From Patescibacteria group bacterium UBA2772 (GTDB lineage Bacteria; Patescibacteriota; Minisyncoccia; Moranbacterales; DUUL01): a stretch of 33,365 nucleotides of DNA. Within the stretch, counting starts at the first letter, position 1, and every line of letters starts with the position of its first letter. Below the pieces are notes generated by a model that saw nothing but the letters and a program-made list of their open reading frames with translations, was not told the DNA's origin and ran no database searches. The stretch covers positions 1 through 33,365 of the forward strand of contig DEIO01000030.1 of assembly GCA_002352545.1 (NCBI GenBank). Direction: 5' to 3'. Shown piece by piece: positions 1-6,039 of the stretch. Made by a program: the position numbers and the translations under genes.

Positions 1-429
1 AGAGGGAAACGAGGAAGGGGCGCTGGTCATAAAATTCCAGTATTTGGTCTTTTAAATAGAGACAGTAAGGTTTATGTTAAAATTGTAAAAAATTGTTCTA
101 AGGAGCAATTAATGCCTATTATTAAGCAAAAAATACTAGAAGGAAGTACTATTTATACAGATGGATGGGAATCATACGATGGTCTTATTCTAAATGGCTA
201 TAAACATTACAGGAACTATCATTCCAAAGGTGAATTTGCCAGAGGGAAGAATCATGTTAATGGGATAGAAAGTTTCTGGAGTTATACTAAAAGAAGATTG
301 GCAAAATTTAATGGAATAAAAAAAGAAAGATTTCCAATCTTTCTAAAAGAATCTCAATGGAGATTTAATAATCGACGACAAGATATCTATATGTTATTAT
401 TAAAAGAGTTAAGAAATAAGCCCCTTTAA
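1..429 (+). CDS. IS1595 family (ISXO2-like) transposase, 3' part
   Basis: The window opens inside this gene; the frame is open from base 1 to the TAA at 427-429, giving about 142 residues. The visible part is the C-terminal half of an ISXO2-type DDE transposase, which cuts and joins its own IS ends. Seen directly: an aspartate in a YTDGWESYDGL block, then GEFARGKNHVNGIESFWS followed by a K/R-rich stretch, and a C-terminal WRFNNRR segment. These are the usual landmarks of this family. The N-terminal zinc ribbon and first catalytic aspartate lie outside the window, so intactness cannot be judged. A probable terminal inverted repeat lies 9 bp after the stop. An ATG at 112 is only an internal methionine. 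Confidence 0.88.
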   Translation, partial: RGKRGRGAGHKIPVFGLLNRDSKVYVKIVKNCSKEQLMPIIKQKILEGSTIYTDGWESYDGLILNGYKHYRNYHSKGEFARGKNHVNGIESFWSYTKRRLAKFNGIKKERFPIFLKESQWRFNNRRQDIYMLLLKELRNKPL

Positions 430-454
430 TTTTAAGCTAAACTGGGCAAGACCC
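1..454 (+). mobile_element. IS1595-type insertion sequence, right end (left end outside window)
   Basis: The transposase gene is followed closely by AAACTGGGCAAGACCC (439-454). Read from outside inward this is GGGTCTTGCCCAGTTT, which fits the G-rich tip of an IS1595-family terminal inverted repeat at the expected distance from the stop codon. IS1595 elements usually make 8-bp target duplications; the first 8 bases outside would be TAACATGT (455-462), but the matching left copy is not in the window. Confidence 0.6.
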
Positions 455-477
455 TAACATGTTACTATTAATTTAAG

Positions 478-1317
478 ATGAAATTTCAATATTACACATA
501 TTTCATAAACTCTCTTGGTCAAAAATCTTTATTCGAGGATAAAAGAGACAAAAATGAAATATTAAAAGAAATACTAAAAGAAAAAATTGGGTACGTCTAT
601 CAAGGGACAGAATTTGCTTTTGTCCCAGTCTCTTGTTTTGAAAAAGAAAATTGCATATTAGGCAAGATCGGAAGAAAGTCTTTATTAAAGCGCAATCTTC
701 CACCAGAAAAAGAATTTGAAAAAACAGAAGAAGAAAATTGGCCATATTGTTTTGTCGTATTTAACTTCAATCCAAATAATGGTGTGGGGCAAAATGTTAT
801 TTTTCAAGTAAATTCGAGTGTTTTCAGTAATCCTCAGAGTTTGCTGAGGAAATTTTCTGAAGAGATAAATACAAAATTATTTAATTATGATTTTGCTGTT
901 TCCATAAATCCTAAAACTAAAAAAGAAGATTTCTGGAATATAGTCAAAAGGAATAAGGGAGAGATTGAAAAAGTATCATTAAGGTTTAACGCTCCAAATT
1001 TATTCAATTTAAAAAATTCATTAGAAGACGATTTGAAAGAAAGTTCCAATAACTATGCTGCTACAAAGATGTCTATTGACTTAGAAAATCCCAATGGTGG
1101 CGTAAAAATTTCAGATCAAGACGAATTTATAAAACAAAGTGCAGAATATTTAACAAGAGGTGGAGGAGAATATGAATTTAAACTAAAGGGAAAGAAAACA
1201 AAAATAAATAGTAAAAAGAATATTGTACAGAAAGAATTTGAGGAAATTACGGAAATGAATCTAGAATCTAATGATAAGGAGTTAATTCTTTCAGTTATCA
1301 AGTCTATAATAAAATGA
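478..1317 (+). CDS. RexA-like abortive-infection sensor candidate
   Basis: A soluble 279-aa protein without signal peptide or membrane segment. Its layout matches lambda RexA as I remember it: the same length (279 aa), an MKxxxYxTY-type start, a KSLLKRN block comparable to RexA KSLVQKIN, then an acidic run leading into WPYCFVVFNF (RexA: FPSFLFVEGD), and a C-terminal DQDEFIKQSAEYL stretch aligning with a similar RexA segment ending in HYL. In lambda, RexA senses phage infection and activates the RexB membrane channel. The stop overlaps the start of the next gene (ATGA at 1314-1317), so the two are translationally coupled. No SD precedes the ATG. The gene starts 23 bp after the IS end, so its original promoter may have been displaced. 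The family call rests on manual alignment from memory; a different Abi-type sensor is possible. Confidence 0.55.
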   Translation: MKFQYYTYFINSLGQKSLFEDKRDKNEILKEILKEKIGYVYQGTEFAFVPVSCFEKENCILGKIGRKSLLKRNLPPEKEFEKTEEENWPYCFVVFNFNPNNGVGQNVIFQVNSSVFSNPQSLLRKFSEEINTKLFNYDFAVSINPKTKKEDFWNIVKRNKGEIEKVSLRFNAPNLFNLKNSLEDDLKESSNNYAATKMSIDLENPNGGVKISDQDEFIKQSAEYLTRGGGEYEFKLKGKKTKINSKKNIVQKEFEEITEMNLESNDKELILSVIKSIIK

Positions 1318-1787
1318 GGATAATGGGGATTATATTTTCATCAATCATACTCGCAACACTAATAATTGTTGCTGATTTTTATATACCTGGAAATTTTTTA
1401 AATGATTTTTGTAAAAATGGTTTTATTGAAACATTTGCTACTCTTGTTGGTTTCAACTTTGCTTCGATTATATTTCTTATCGGACAATTAATGTCTATTG
1501 AGAATATTCCAGGCAAATCATATGATTTTTCAAAAACCAAAAAGGAGATTAAAGAGAATTCTTATTTTCTTTTTGCTCTGTTTATAGTTTCAATTATTTT
1601 TCTTATAGTAAGACCAGATATAAACAAAGATACTTCTTCTGTAATTAATAATAAATGGTATTACATAAACACGTTCTTTCTGTTGAATTTTTTTACACTC
1701 GGCCTTTTTGCCATTTTTGAAATTGTTCAAGCAATATTCAATATTAATTCTAGTTCTAAAAAGAAACAGGACTCCTCATCAAACTAG
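1314..1787 (+). CDS. RexB-like multi-span membrane protein
   Basis: A 157-aa protein with about four hydrophobic segments (roughly residues 4-23, 38-60, 80-100 and 115-140) and a polar, Ser/Lys-rich C-terminus. The start fits lambda RexB (144 aa, four spans) from memory: a basic MRxxIM-like opening, then a YIPG motif at the end of span 1 (RexB: HYIPG), a G-rich loop, and FLIG at the end of span 2 (FLIG also in RexB), followed by a charged K/E loop. RexB forms a depolarising inner-membrane channel. The ATG at 1314 overlaps the upstream stop (ATGA). A second ATG at 1323, four bases after GAGGA, could be the true start. The RexA-like neighbour and the 4-bp overlap strengthen the call; the sequence alone would only say small polytopic protein. 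Confidence 0.55.
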   Translation: MRIMGIIFSSIILATLIIVADFYIPGNFLNDFCKNGFIETFATLVGFNFASIIFLIGQLMSIENIPGKSYDFSKTKKEIKENSYFLFALFIVSIIFLIVRPDINKDTSSVINNKWYYINTFFLLNFFTLGLFAIFEIVQAIFNINSSSKKKQDSSSN

Positions 1788-1794
1788 GTTCATA

Positions 1795-1924
1795 ATCCTT
1801 TTCCTTAAAACTTTTATATCAAATTCTAGCCTTAGTGCCGTCAAGTCCATTGCATTCCCTTGACTGCAGGCTAGAATTTAACTCGTAGCGAACAAGAAAA
1901 AAAGATTAAGGAAAGAATTAGGAT
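1795..1924. repeat. Long nested inverted repeat after the RexB-like gene
   Basis: Nested complementary arms: ATCCT/AGGAT (1795-1799/1920-1924), TTTCCTTAA/TTAAGGAAA (1800-1808/1906-1914), AAATTCTAGCCT/AGGCTAGAATTT (1821-1832/1868-1879, 12 bp perfect), and GCcGTCAAG/CTTGACtGC (1837-1845/1859-1867, one mismatch). The apex loop is 13 nt. The structure has no U-tract, so it is not a simple terminator. It may be a structured RNA, a MITE-like remnant or a recombination site. Confidence 0.7.
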
Positions 1925-1936
1925 AAATCTGTTATC

Positions 1937-1969
1937 AAGAAAGTTCGAACTTCCTCCCATAACCCCAAC
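1937..1969 (+). repeat. 33-bp direct repeat, copy 1
   Basis: Starts AAGAAAGTTCGAACTTC and ends CCCCAAC. It matches copy 2 (3030-3062) at 30 of 33 positions and contains the palindrome AAGTTCGAACTT. It lies 11 bp before a terminator. The TTCGAAC core and C-rich end recall the 3' half of a tRNA, but no T-stem can be folded. Confidence 0.8.
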
Positions 1970-1980
1970 ACATATATTAA

Positions 1981-2006
1981 AACACTCTTTTGCGAGAGTG
2001 TTTTTT
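1981..2006 (+). terminator. Rho-independent terminator
   Basis: Stem AACACTCT/AGAGTGTT (1981-1988/1995-2002), loop TTTGCG, followed by a T run to 2006. It would end plus-strand transcription from the Rex-like operon. Confidence 0.8.
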
Positions 2007-2045
2007 GTTAGACCAGCTAATGTTCTTTAAGTAATTTACTAAGTT

Positions 2046-2054
2046 TGCTATAAT
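2046..2054 (+). promoter_or_regulatory. Extended -10 promoter for the 304-aa gene
   Basis: TGCTATAAT is an extended -10 element (TGn-TATAAT, hexamer 2049-2054) about 30 bp before the ATG. The -35 region (around 2026-2031, TTTAAG) is weak, as expected for extended -10 promoters. Confidence 0.6.
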
Positions 2055-2084
2055 AGCGGTATATACTTATATTTAAAAAACCTC

Positions 2085-2999
2085 ATGCAACAGAAGATTA
2101 ACATACGATTAGTGGTTTCTATTGTGTTCATAGCTATAGCCTTTTCATCTTTAGCAGTTTACCTTTCTCTCCATCTCATCAATATAAAAAAGACTAACGT
2201 TCCCGCGACTCCCCAAAATTATCAATCAGCTATTGAAGACGACCACGCACAAGTTCAGCGAAACAATCAATCAAATGTTAATAATATCGGTGAACAAACT
2301 CGACCAAAAATAAACTGTGCATCAAAAATAAAACAGGAGGTCGATTGGATAGAGCCAACTGCTTACAAAAAAATTAGCGTAGCGAATGGAATTATAAATT
2401 TTTCCTTTCAAATCCCAATTGACTGGTTGTCAGAAACAAGACATTCAGGGGAGAAGGAACTCTCTATAGAAGAAATGAAAGATTTTTTGGGAACCGATTA
2501 TAATAAAAATATAAACAAAGTGGATAATATACCTGACTATGCTGATTTGTCTCCATATATGCTAGAGCAGATGCCCGCTAATGAAATAGAGATTCGTTAT
2601 GAAAGAAAGGATCGCCCCTTTCCCAATGCTTCAGTATCGGCTGGTGATCAAATAAATTACATTGATGCCTATGGGCCACAAATTGATTTTTACATACATG
2701 AAGACGTTGATAAGCTTCCAAATTTTCAAAATGGCATATACAAATTAAACAGAGAGGGTGATCAGTGGAAAAGAAGTACGGAGATGGTCAGCGGCCTTAT
2801 TACTGACGTTGTAACTTTTTCAATGGATAGAGATGAATGCGGAAATGAAGTTTCGACTAAAGGTCGTAGTGGTGGAAAGACTTATTTTATCCGTCTTGAA
2901 AATAAAAAAGATATGTTAGTCATACAAAAACAATCAAGAGGAAGCTCACAATATGAAAAAGACTTTGTTGATCTTATAAAAACTTTGAAAATAAAATAG
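2085..2999 (+). CDS. Membrane-anchored extracytoplasmic protein of unknown function
   Basis: 304 aa. One hydrophobic N-terminal anchor (about residues 8-30, VVSIVFIAIAFSSLAVYLSL) is followed by a polar Asn/Gln-rich linker and an extracytoplasmic domain. The C-terminus (TYFIRLENKKDMLVIQKQ, then a helix ending LIKTLKIK) resembles small exported domains common in Patescibacteria, but no named family is recognised. The gene stands alone, with its own extended -10 promoter and a terminator at 3072-3097. It is flanked by the two 33-bp direct repeats, so it may be a cassette-like insertion. No SD precedes the ATG at 2085. Confidence 0.8.
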   Translation: MQQKINIRLVVSIVFIAIAFSSLAVYLSLHLINIKKTNVPATPQNYQSAIEDDHAQVQRNNQSNVNNIGEQTRPKINCASKIKQEVDWIEPTAYKKISVANGIINFSFQIPIDWLSETRHSGEKELSIEEMKDFLGTDYNKNINKVDNIPDYADLSPYMLEQMPANEIEIRYERKDRPFPNASVSAGDQINYIDAYGPQIDFYIHEDVDKLPNFQNGIYKLNREGDQWKRSTEMVSGLITDVVTFSMDRDECGNEVSTKGRSGGKTYFIRLENKKDMLVIQKQSRGSSQYEKDFVDLIKTLKIK

Positions 3000-3029
3000 T
3001 ATTACCTTTATTGTTTCGATATAGACATT

Positions 3030-3062
3030 AAGAAAGTTCGAACTTCGTCCCACAGCCCCAAC
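3030..3062 (+). repeat. 33-bp direct repeat, copy 2
   Basis: Differs from copy 1 (1937-1969) at three positions. It has the same orientation and, like copy 1, sits about 10 bp upstream of a terminator hairpin through a similar A/T-rich spacer. The two copies bracket the 304-aa gene, 1093 bp apart. Confidence 0.8.
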
Positions 3063-3071
3063 TACGATAAT

Positions 3072-3097
3072 AAAAAGCATCCATTAGGATGCTTTTT
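3072..3097 (+). terminator. Rho-independent terminator
   Basis: Perfect 11-bp stem AAAAAGCATCC/GGATGCTTTTT (3072-3082/3087-3097) with loop ATTA. It is A-rich on one side and T-rich on the other, so it can act on both strands. It ends the 304-aa gene. Confidence 0.85.
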
Positions 3098-3123
3098 ATT
3101 ATGGGGAAGGAGGGATCCAAACT

Positions 3124-3203
3124 GGTAGCAATGAGGTAGAATATTTTTCAGCAGAAAATATTCTTAGCGAATGCCAATGGATGAGATAGTATTCAGTGCT
3201 ACC
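3124..3203. repeat. Nested inverted repeats in intergenic region
   Basis: Outer arms GGTAGCA/TGCTACC (3124-3130/3197-3203) enclose a perfect 9-bp hairpin GAATATTTT/AAAATATTC (3139-3147/3155-3163) with a 7-nt loop. There is no T-tail. Function unknown. Confidence 0.5.
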
Positions 3204-3397
3204 CTGGACACGAAAGGGTCACTTTCAACCAAAACACAAGTACAAGATAGTATGCACGTTTTTCACCTTCCTCATATCTTAGAATGAAAAATCAGACCAT
3301 CAACATTGGCAAGTCAAAGAAAAACATACAGACTCAGATCAGCGTGGAATTTTAGCAAAGGATATTAGAAACCCTTTTATGAACTCATTGCTTCCTG

Positions 3398-3406
3398 TGT
3401 TACAAT
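3398..3406 (+). promoter_or_regulatory. Possible extended -10 for the lipoprotein gene
   Basis: TGTTACAAT fits an extended -10 (TGn plus TACAAT) 33 bp before the ATG at 3440. No good -35 is seen. Confidence 0.35.
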
Positions 3407-3439
3407 GGAAACAATGTTTTTAAAAATTAAAATGAAAGA

Positions 3440-4261
3440 ATGAATCGAAAAGTTAATGCAAAAGTTCTTGGTTTGTGTTTGATGATGTTTTTTGTTTCCG
3501 GTTGTTCAGAAGGAGGAGCTGTTGAAACAAAAAAAGAAAACCCCCAAGCTCTTGTGGAAAAAGTTGAAAAAGAGAATCTTGATAGCATCACACCAGAAGA
3601 AGCAGAGTTCAATGCAAGTGGAAGAGCAAAGGCCTATGATGATGAAACAATCAAAGAAATGGAAAGACAATATGCAGATCAAGAAGTTGCCGAGAGACAA
3701 TTCTTTGAAGACAAAGATGCAGGCGTTTCTTTAAACTTTCCTCAGAATATTGCCCTAACACAAGATACAACAAAAAATAATCCGAATGTGATGCATCTCA
3801 CAATGCAAGTTGAAAAACTTTCTGAAATTGACAGACCGGGATTTGACATTGATATTGCTAGAAAGAATATTGCAGCATTAGAGAAGGGAGAATTTGGAGA
3901 AGACCTTGATCAATCACTCGAAGCTTCCCAAAAAGTTAAATCTCTTGGAAAACTAAACGCTCAAGAATCACTTGTATTATCACGTTTTGAAGTTTGTGAT
4001 GTTACATTTGAGAGAAAACTTGTTTTCTATCAAAATGATTACCAGATAACACTCACGTTAAATGGTCCACGAATAAACATCATCAATGAAATGAATAATT
4101 ATTTCAAGATGGACGAAGACAATTGTGGAAACGAAAAAATCTGGGATTTCAATAAACAAACAAATTTCTACAAAAAATTACAAAACAATGAAGGTTCTCC
4201 TAAAGCACAAGAATGGTTCAATTTGTTTGATGAAATTATTGAAACAATTGAGTTGATTTAG
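3440..4261 (+). CDS. Putative lipoprotein of unknown function
   Basis: 273 aa. The N-terminus is a lipoprotein signal: basic MNRK, hydrophobic core LGLCLMMFF, and lipobox VSGC with the acylated cysteine near residue 22. The lgt gene in this window supplies the enzyme that would modify it. An acidic, Lys/Glu-rich linker (about residues 23-85) leads to a globular C-terminal domain. That domain has a C-x(n)-C pair (FEVCDV and EDNCGNE) that could form a disulfide, a reminder of the similar DECGNE segment in the 304-aa protein upstream, so the two may be distant relatives. The gene is monocistronic, with a terminator at 4320-4349. No SD is seen. No enzymatic motif recognised. Confidence 0.8.
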   Translation: MNRKVNAKVLGLCLMMFFVSGCSEGGAVETKKENPQALVEKVEKENLDSITPEEAEFNASGRAKAYDDETIKEMERQYADQEVAERQFFEDKDAGVSLNFPQNIALTQDTTKNNPNVMHLTMQVEKLSEIDRPGFDIDIARKNIAALEKGEFGEDLDQSLEASQKVKSLGKLNAQESLVLSRFEVCDVTFERKLVFYQNDYQITLTLNGPRINIINEMNNYFKMDEDNCGNEKIWDFNKQTNFYKKLQNNEGSPKAQEWFNLFDEIIETIELI

Positions 4262-4319
4262 AAGAAAAATAATTTTTCGAAAAAGGTTTGTGATAAATTC
4301 ACTTCGAATAAACTTCAAA

Positions 4320-4349
4320 AAAACACCTGGTCTATAAACTAGGTGTTTT
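4320..4349 (+). terminator. Rho-independent terminator
   Basis: Stem AAAACACCT/AGGTGTTTT (4320-4328/4341-4349) around a 12-nt loop that can pair partly. The 3' arm ends in a T run. It ends the lipoprotein gene. Confidence 0.75.
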
Positions 4350-4391
4350 CGTATTTAAGTGACAGGAAAAGAATGAATTGAAATGTGCTCT

Positions 4392-4447
4392 ACTAAAAAA
4401 TCTAAATTTTTTAGAGTCATCTGTAGATACCTCTAAAGATGACTCTA
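4392..4447. repeat. Two adjoining hairpins between convergent genes
   Basis: CTAAAAAAT/ATTTTTTAG around a CTAA loop (about 4392-4413) is followed by an 11-bp perfect stem TAGAGTCATCT/AGATGACTCTA (4412-4422/4437-4447). They lie between the lipoprotein gene (+) and the decayed gene (-), and may work as a bidirectional transcription barrier. The classical T-tail is missing. Confidence 0.5.
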
Positions 4448-4492
4448 TTTGAGTAACATCAAAAGCTTAAACCCCTACGCTTATTTTTTGTC

Positions 4493-5193
4493 CTAATCAG
4501 CAACAAAGAATAAACTTCCTCCCAAAATAAATATCATACCGATTACACTCATACTAAAAATCGACCCTACTTTATTCTTCTTCAAAGAACTCTTTTTAGT
4601 TGAGAATTTTGATTTGTACTTGGGGATCTCACTCATTTTATTTTTCAAAATCACAGATTCATCTGAAATAGACTCCTCTATGTCAGACCCTTCGATTTCA
4701 CCAATCTCTTGCCTTTCCTGAATACTCTCAAAAGGCTCCTTTATAACCTCTTCTTTTTTTATGACAACTTTTTTTGGTACAGATTTTTGCAAACCCAAAA
4801 CACCAGTGGCACCACCGAAACTAAAACTCGCCTTTTCCTTTTTGAAATCTAAGGTAGCATAATTTGTACTTCCATTTTTCAAAGTAAAAACTTTTGTTTT
4901 AAATTTCTCTTTCCTATCCTTTGCTTTTAAATAATAAGAGTGCCCCGCCAAAGCATCGTCAAATATACCGCTCTTACCCCTCTCATTCTCAATAACCGCT
5001 CCCTTTGCCGTATAAAGATTAATAACAACATCTCTTTCCTATTTAAACAATCATAATATAAAATAGCACCTCCATTTGACACAACCCATTCCGAAGACCG
5101 ATAGCCTTCAGCTCACCAAGCTCTCGCCGAAACACTGGTTGGTGATATAAACAAAAACAAAAAAACAACCACGCTTAAAATCACCTTATTCAT
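4493..5193 (-). pseudogene. Decayed gene for an exported, C-terminally anchored protein
   Basis: On the minus strand an ATG at 5193 starts a clear signal peptide (MNKVILSVVVFLFLFISPTS, then VSA). A TGA at 5113-5115 interrupts it after RAW. The same frame continues with sensible protein (AEGYRSSEWVVSNGG, then AILYYDCLNRKE). Near 5040 the reading must shift by one base, at an A run, into the frame ERDVVINLYTAKGAVIENER. That frame runs to the TAG at 4493 and includes a lysine-rich middle and a C-terminal membrane segment (about FSMSVIGMIFILGGSLFFV). A downstream TTG at 4951 gives a 152-aa frame, but that is only the tail. Two lesions suggest a pseudogene; sequencing errors are the alternative. 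UGA recoding is unlikely, because intact genes here end in TGA. Confidence 0.7.
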
Positions 5194-5260
5194 AACAACA
5201 CAAGAACATTAAAAAATTATTCACACTTAACATCATTTTAACACTCTCATTTTTTTATAC

Positions 5261-5298
5261 AAAAAAACAGGATTATACTCGCTATGAGATAACCCTGT
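5261..5298 (-). terminator. Terminator of the 84-aa membrane protein gene
   Basis: Hairpin ACAGG-TTAT-CTC / GAG-ATAA-CCTGT (5267-5298), with a single A.C mismatch and one bulged A around a GCTAT loop. On the minus strand it is followed by a T run (5261-5266). It lies 18 bp after the stop of the small gene. Confidence 0.8.
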
Positions 5299-5315
5299 AA
5301 TTGTCCATGTTAAGA

Positions 5316-5570
5316 CTAGAAAATATACTTCCAAAACTTTTTCCACAAACTTTTTCTGTTTTTGTTGAAACCCAAGAAGATTGCTTTGGGAATCAATTGC
5401 TTGAAAAAGTTCGTCAAAAGCCAAATCGCAACAGCCAACACCAAAATCAACTGCACTAATGTGGCTGGACATTCAACAATGCCCCCGACAAGAATAAACA
5501 CCAATGAAACCAATCCGATTCCTACAATCACTCTTACTAAGATTCTAACTAATCCTTTAGCTTTATTCAT
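5316..5570 (-). CDS. Small two-span membrane protein
   Basis: 84 aa with two hydrophobic segments (about residues 8-30 and 37-56) and a strongly basic, aromatic C-terminus (NKNRKSLWKKFWKYIF). No family recognised. Expression signals make it a real gene: AAGGGG lies at SD distance before the ATG, a perfect consensus promoter lies at 5640-5668, and a good terminator follows. Frames on the other strand and at 5233-5472 over the same bases are shadows. The basic tail after two spans could face the cytoplasm and bind membrane or nucleic acid; this is only inference. Confidence 0.75.
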   Translation of the reverse strand: MNKAKGLVRILVRVIVGIGLVSLVFILVGGIVECPATLVQLILVLAVAIWLLTNFFKQLIPKAIFLGFNKNRKSLWKKFWKYIF

Positions 5571-5639
5571 GCTGATTCCCCTTTTTCTGATTGTTCTGAA
5601 AGTAATATAAAGTACATTATCATAGTTTTATGATTTTTA

Positions 5640-5668
5640 ATTATATCACTTTTTACTCTTTTTGTCAA
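5640..5668 (-). promoter_or_regulatory. Perfect sigma70-type promoter for the 84-aa gene
   Basis: Read on the minus strand: TTGACA (5668-5663), 17-bp spacer, TATAAT (5645-5640) preceded by TGA. Both hexamers match consensus exactly. The transcript leader would be about 65 nt. Confidence 0.85.
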
Positions 5669-5671
5669 TAT

Positions 5672-5701
5672 AAAAACACCTCCTTTGCTTGAGGTGTTTT
5701 T
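5672..5701 (-). terminator. Bidirectional terminator after the MGMT-like gene
   Basis: Perfect 11-bp stem AAAAACACCTC/GAGGTGTTTTT (5672-5682/5691-5701) with an 8-nt loop and T runs on both strands. It lies 14 bp after the MGMT stop and just upstream of the next minus-strand promoter. Confidence 0.85.
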
Positions 5702-5715
5702 ATGTAAGATATCCC

Positions 5716-6039
5716 TTACTTCAGTTTTATTTTCTCAAAATCAGCAATCTTCTCATTTTCAACAAAAACTTTTCCGCTTCTCAAAAGCTCCATCTTCCTC
5801 CTTGTTCTGTGAGCAAATCCACCCAAACTTCCATCATTCTTAACGACTCTATGACAAAGCAATGTTGGAGCAAAAGGATTCTTATTCATGGCGTTGCCAA
5901 TCGCTCTTGCTGCACCAGGAAAACCAGCCAACGTTGCATATGTCACAACTTTTCCTCTTTGAACTTTAGTCAAACTTAAATAAACCTTTTTTTCAAAATT
6001 CGATAGCTTGGCACTATTTGTTGAAGATAAGTTTGACAT
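5716..6039 (-). CDS. Minimal MGMT/ATL-family DNA alkyltransferase-like protein
   Basis: 107 aa, corresponding only to the C-terminal DNA-binding/active-site domain of O6-alkylguanine-DNA methyltransferase. Visible landmarks: VVTYATLAGFPGAARAIGNA (recognition helix, arginine finger region), NPFAP, LLCHRVV and GSLGGFAHRTRRKMELL. The acceptor cysteine of the PCHRV motif is kept, but the preceding proline is leucine. Alkyltransferase-like proteins instead replace the Cys, so this may still be a suicide methyltransferase repairing alkylated guanine, or a sensor feeding nucleotide excision repair. Its start overlaps the end of the DUF4012 gene by 26 bp on the same strand, so the two are probably co-transcribed. 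Confidence 0.88.
   Translation of the reverse strand: MSNLSSTNSAKLSNFEKKVYLSLTKVQRGKVVTYATLAGFPGAARAIGNAMNKNPFAPTLLCHRVVKNDGSLGGFAHRTRRKMELLRSGKVFVENEKIADFEKIKLK

Larger units (their letters stand above)
3000..3439. other. 440-bp gene-free stretch
   Basis: Contains the second 33-bp repeat, a terminator, an unexplained inverted-repeat region (3124-3203) and the -10 region of the next gene. No convincing reading frame, tRNA or known riboswitch was found on either strand. Confidence 0.6.

Noticed and set aside
503..1301. Minus-strand frames under the RexA-like gene
   Set aside because: Phe/Leu-rich antisense translations of a Lys/Glu-rich gene, with no start signals.
1937..1969. tRNA gene or tRNA 3' half
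   Set aside because: The TTCGAAC core is suggestive, but no T-stem, anticodon arm or acceptor partner can be folded in either repeat copy.
5113..5115. In-frame TGA read as glycine (Gracilibacteria/SR1 code)
   Set aside because: Other intact genes here end in TGA (1315-1317, 26549-26551 on the minus strand, 29203-29205), and no conserved gene has an in-frame TGA. The broken gene also needs a frameshift.
5233..5610. Two further frames (5233-5472 minus, 5362-5610 plus) over the 84-aa gene
   Set aside because: Only the 84-aa frame has an SD, a consensus promoter and a terminator in the right places.
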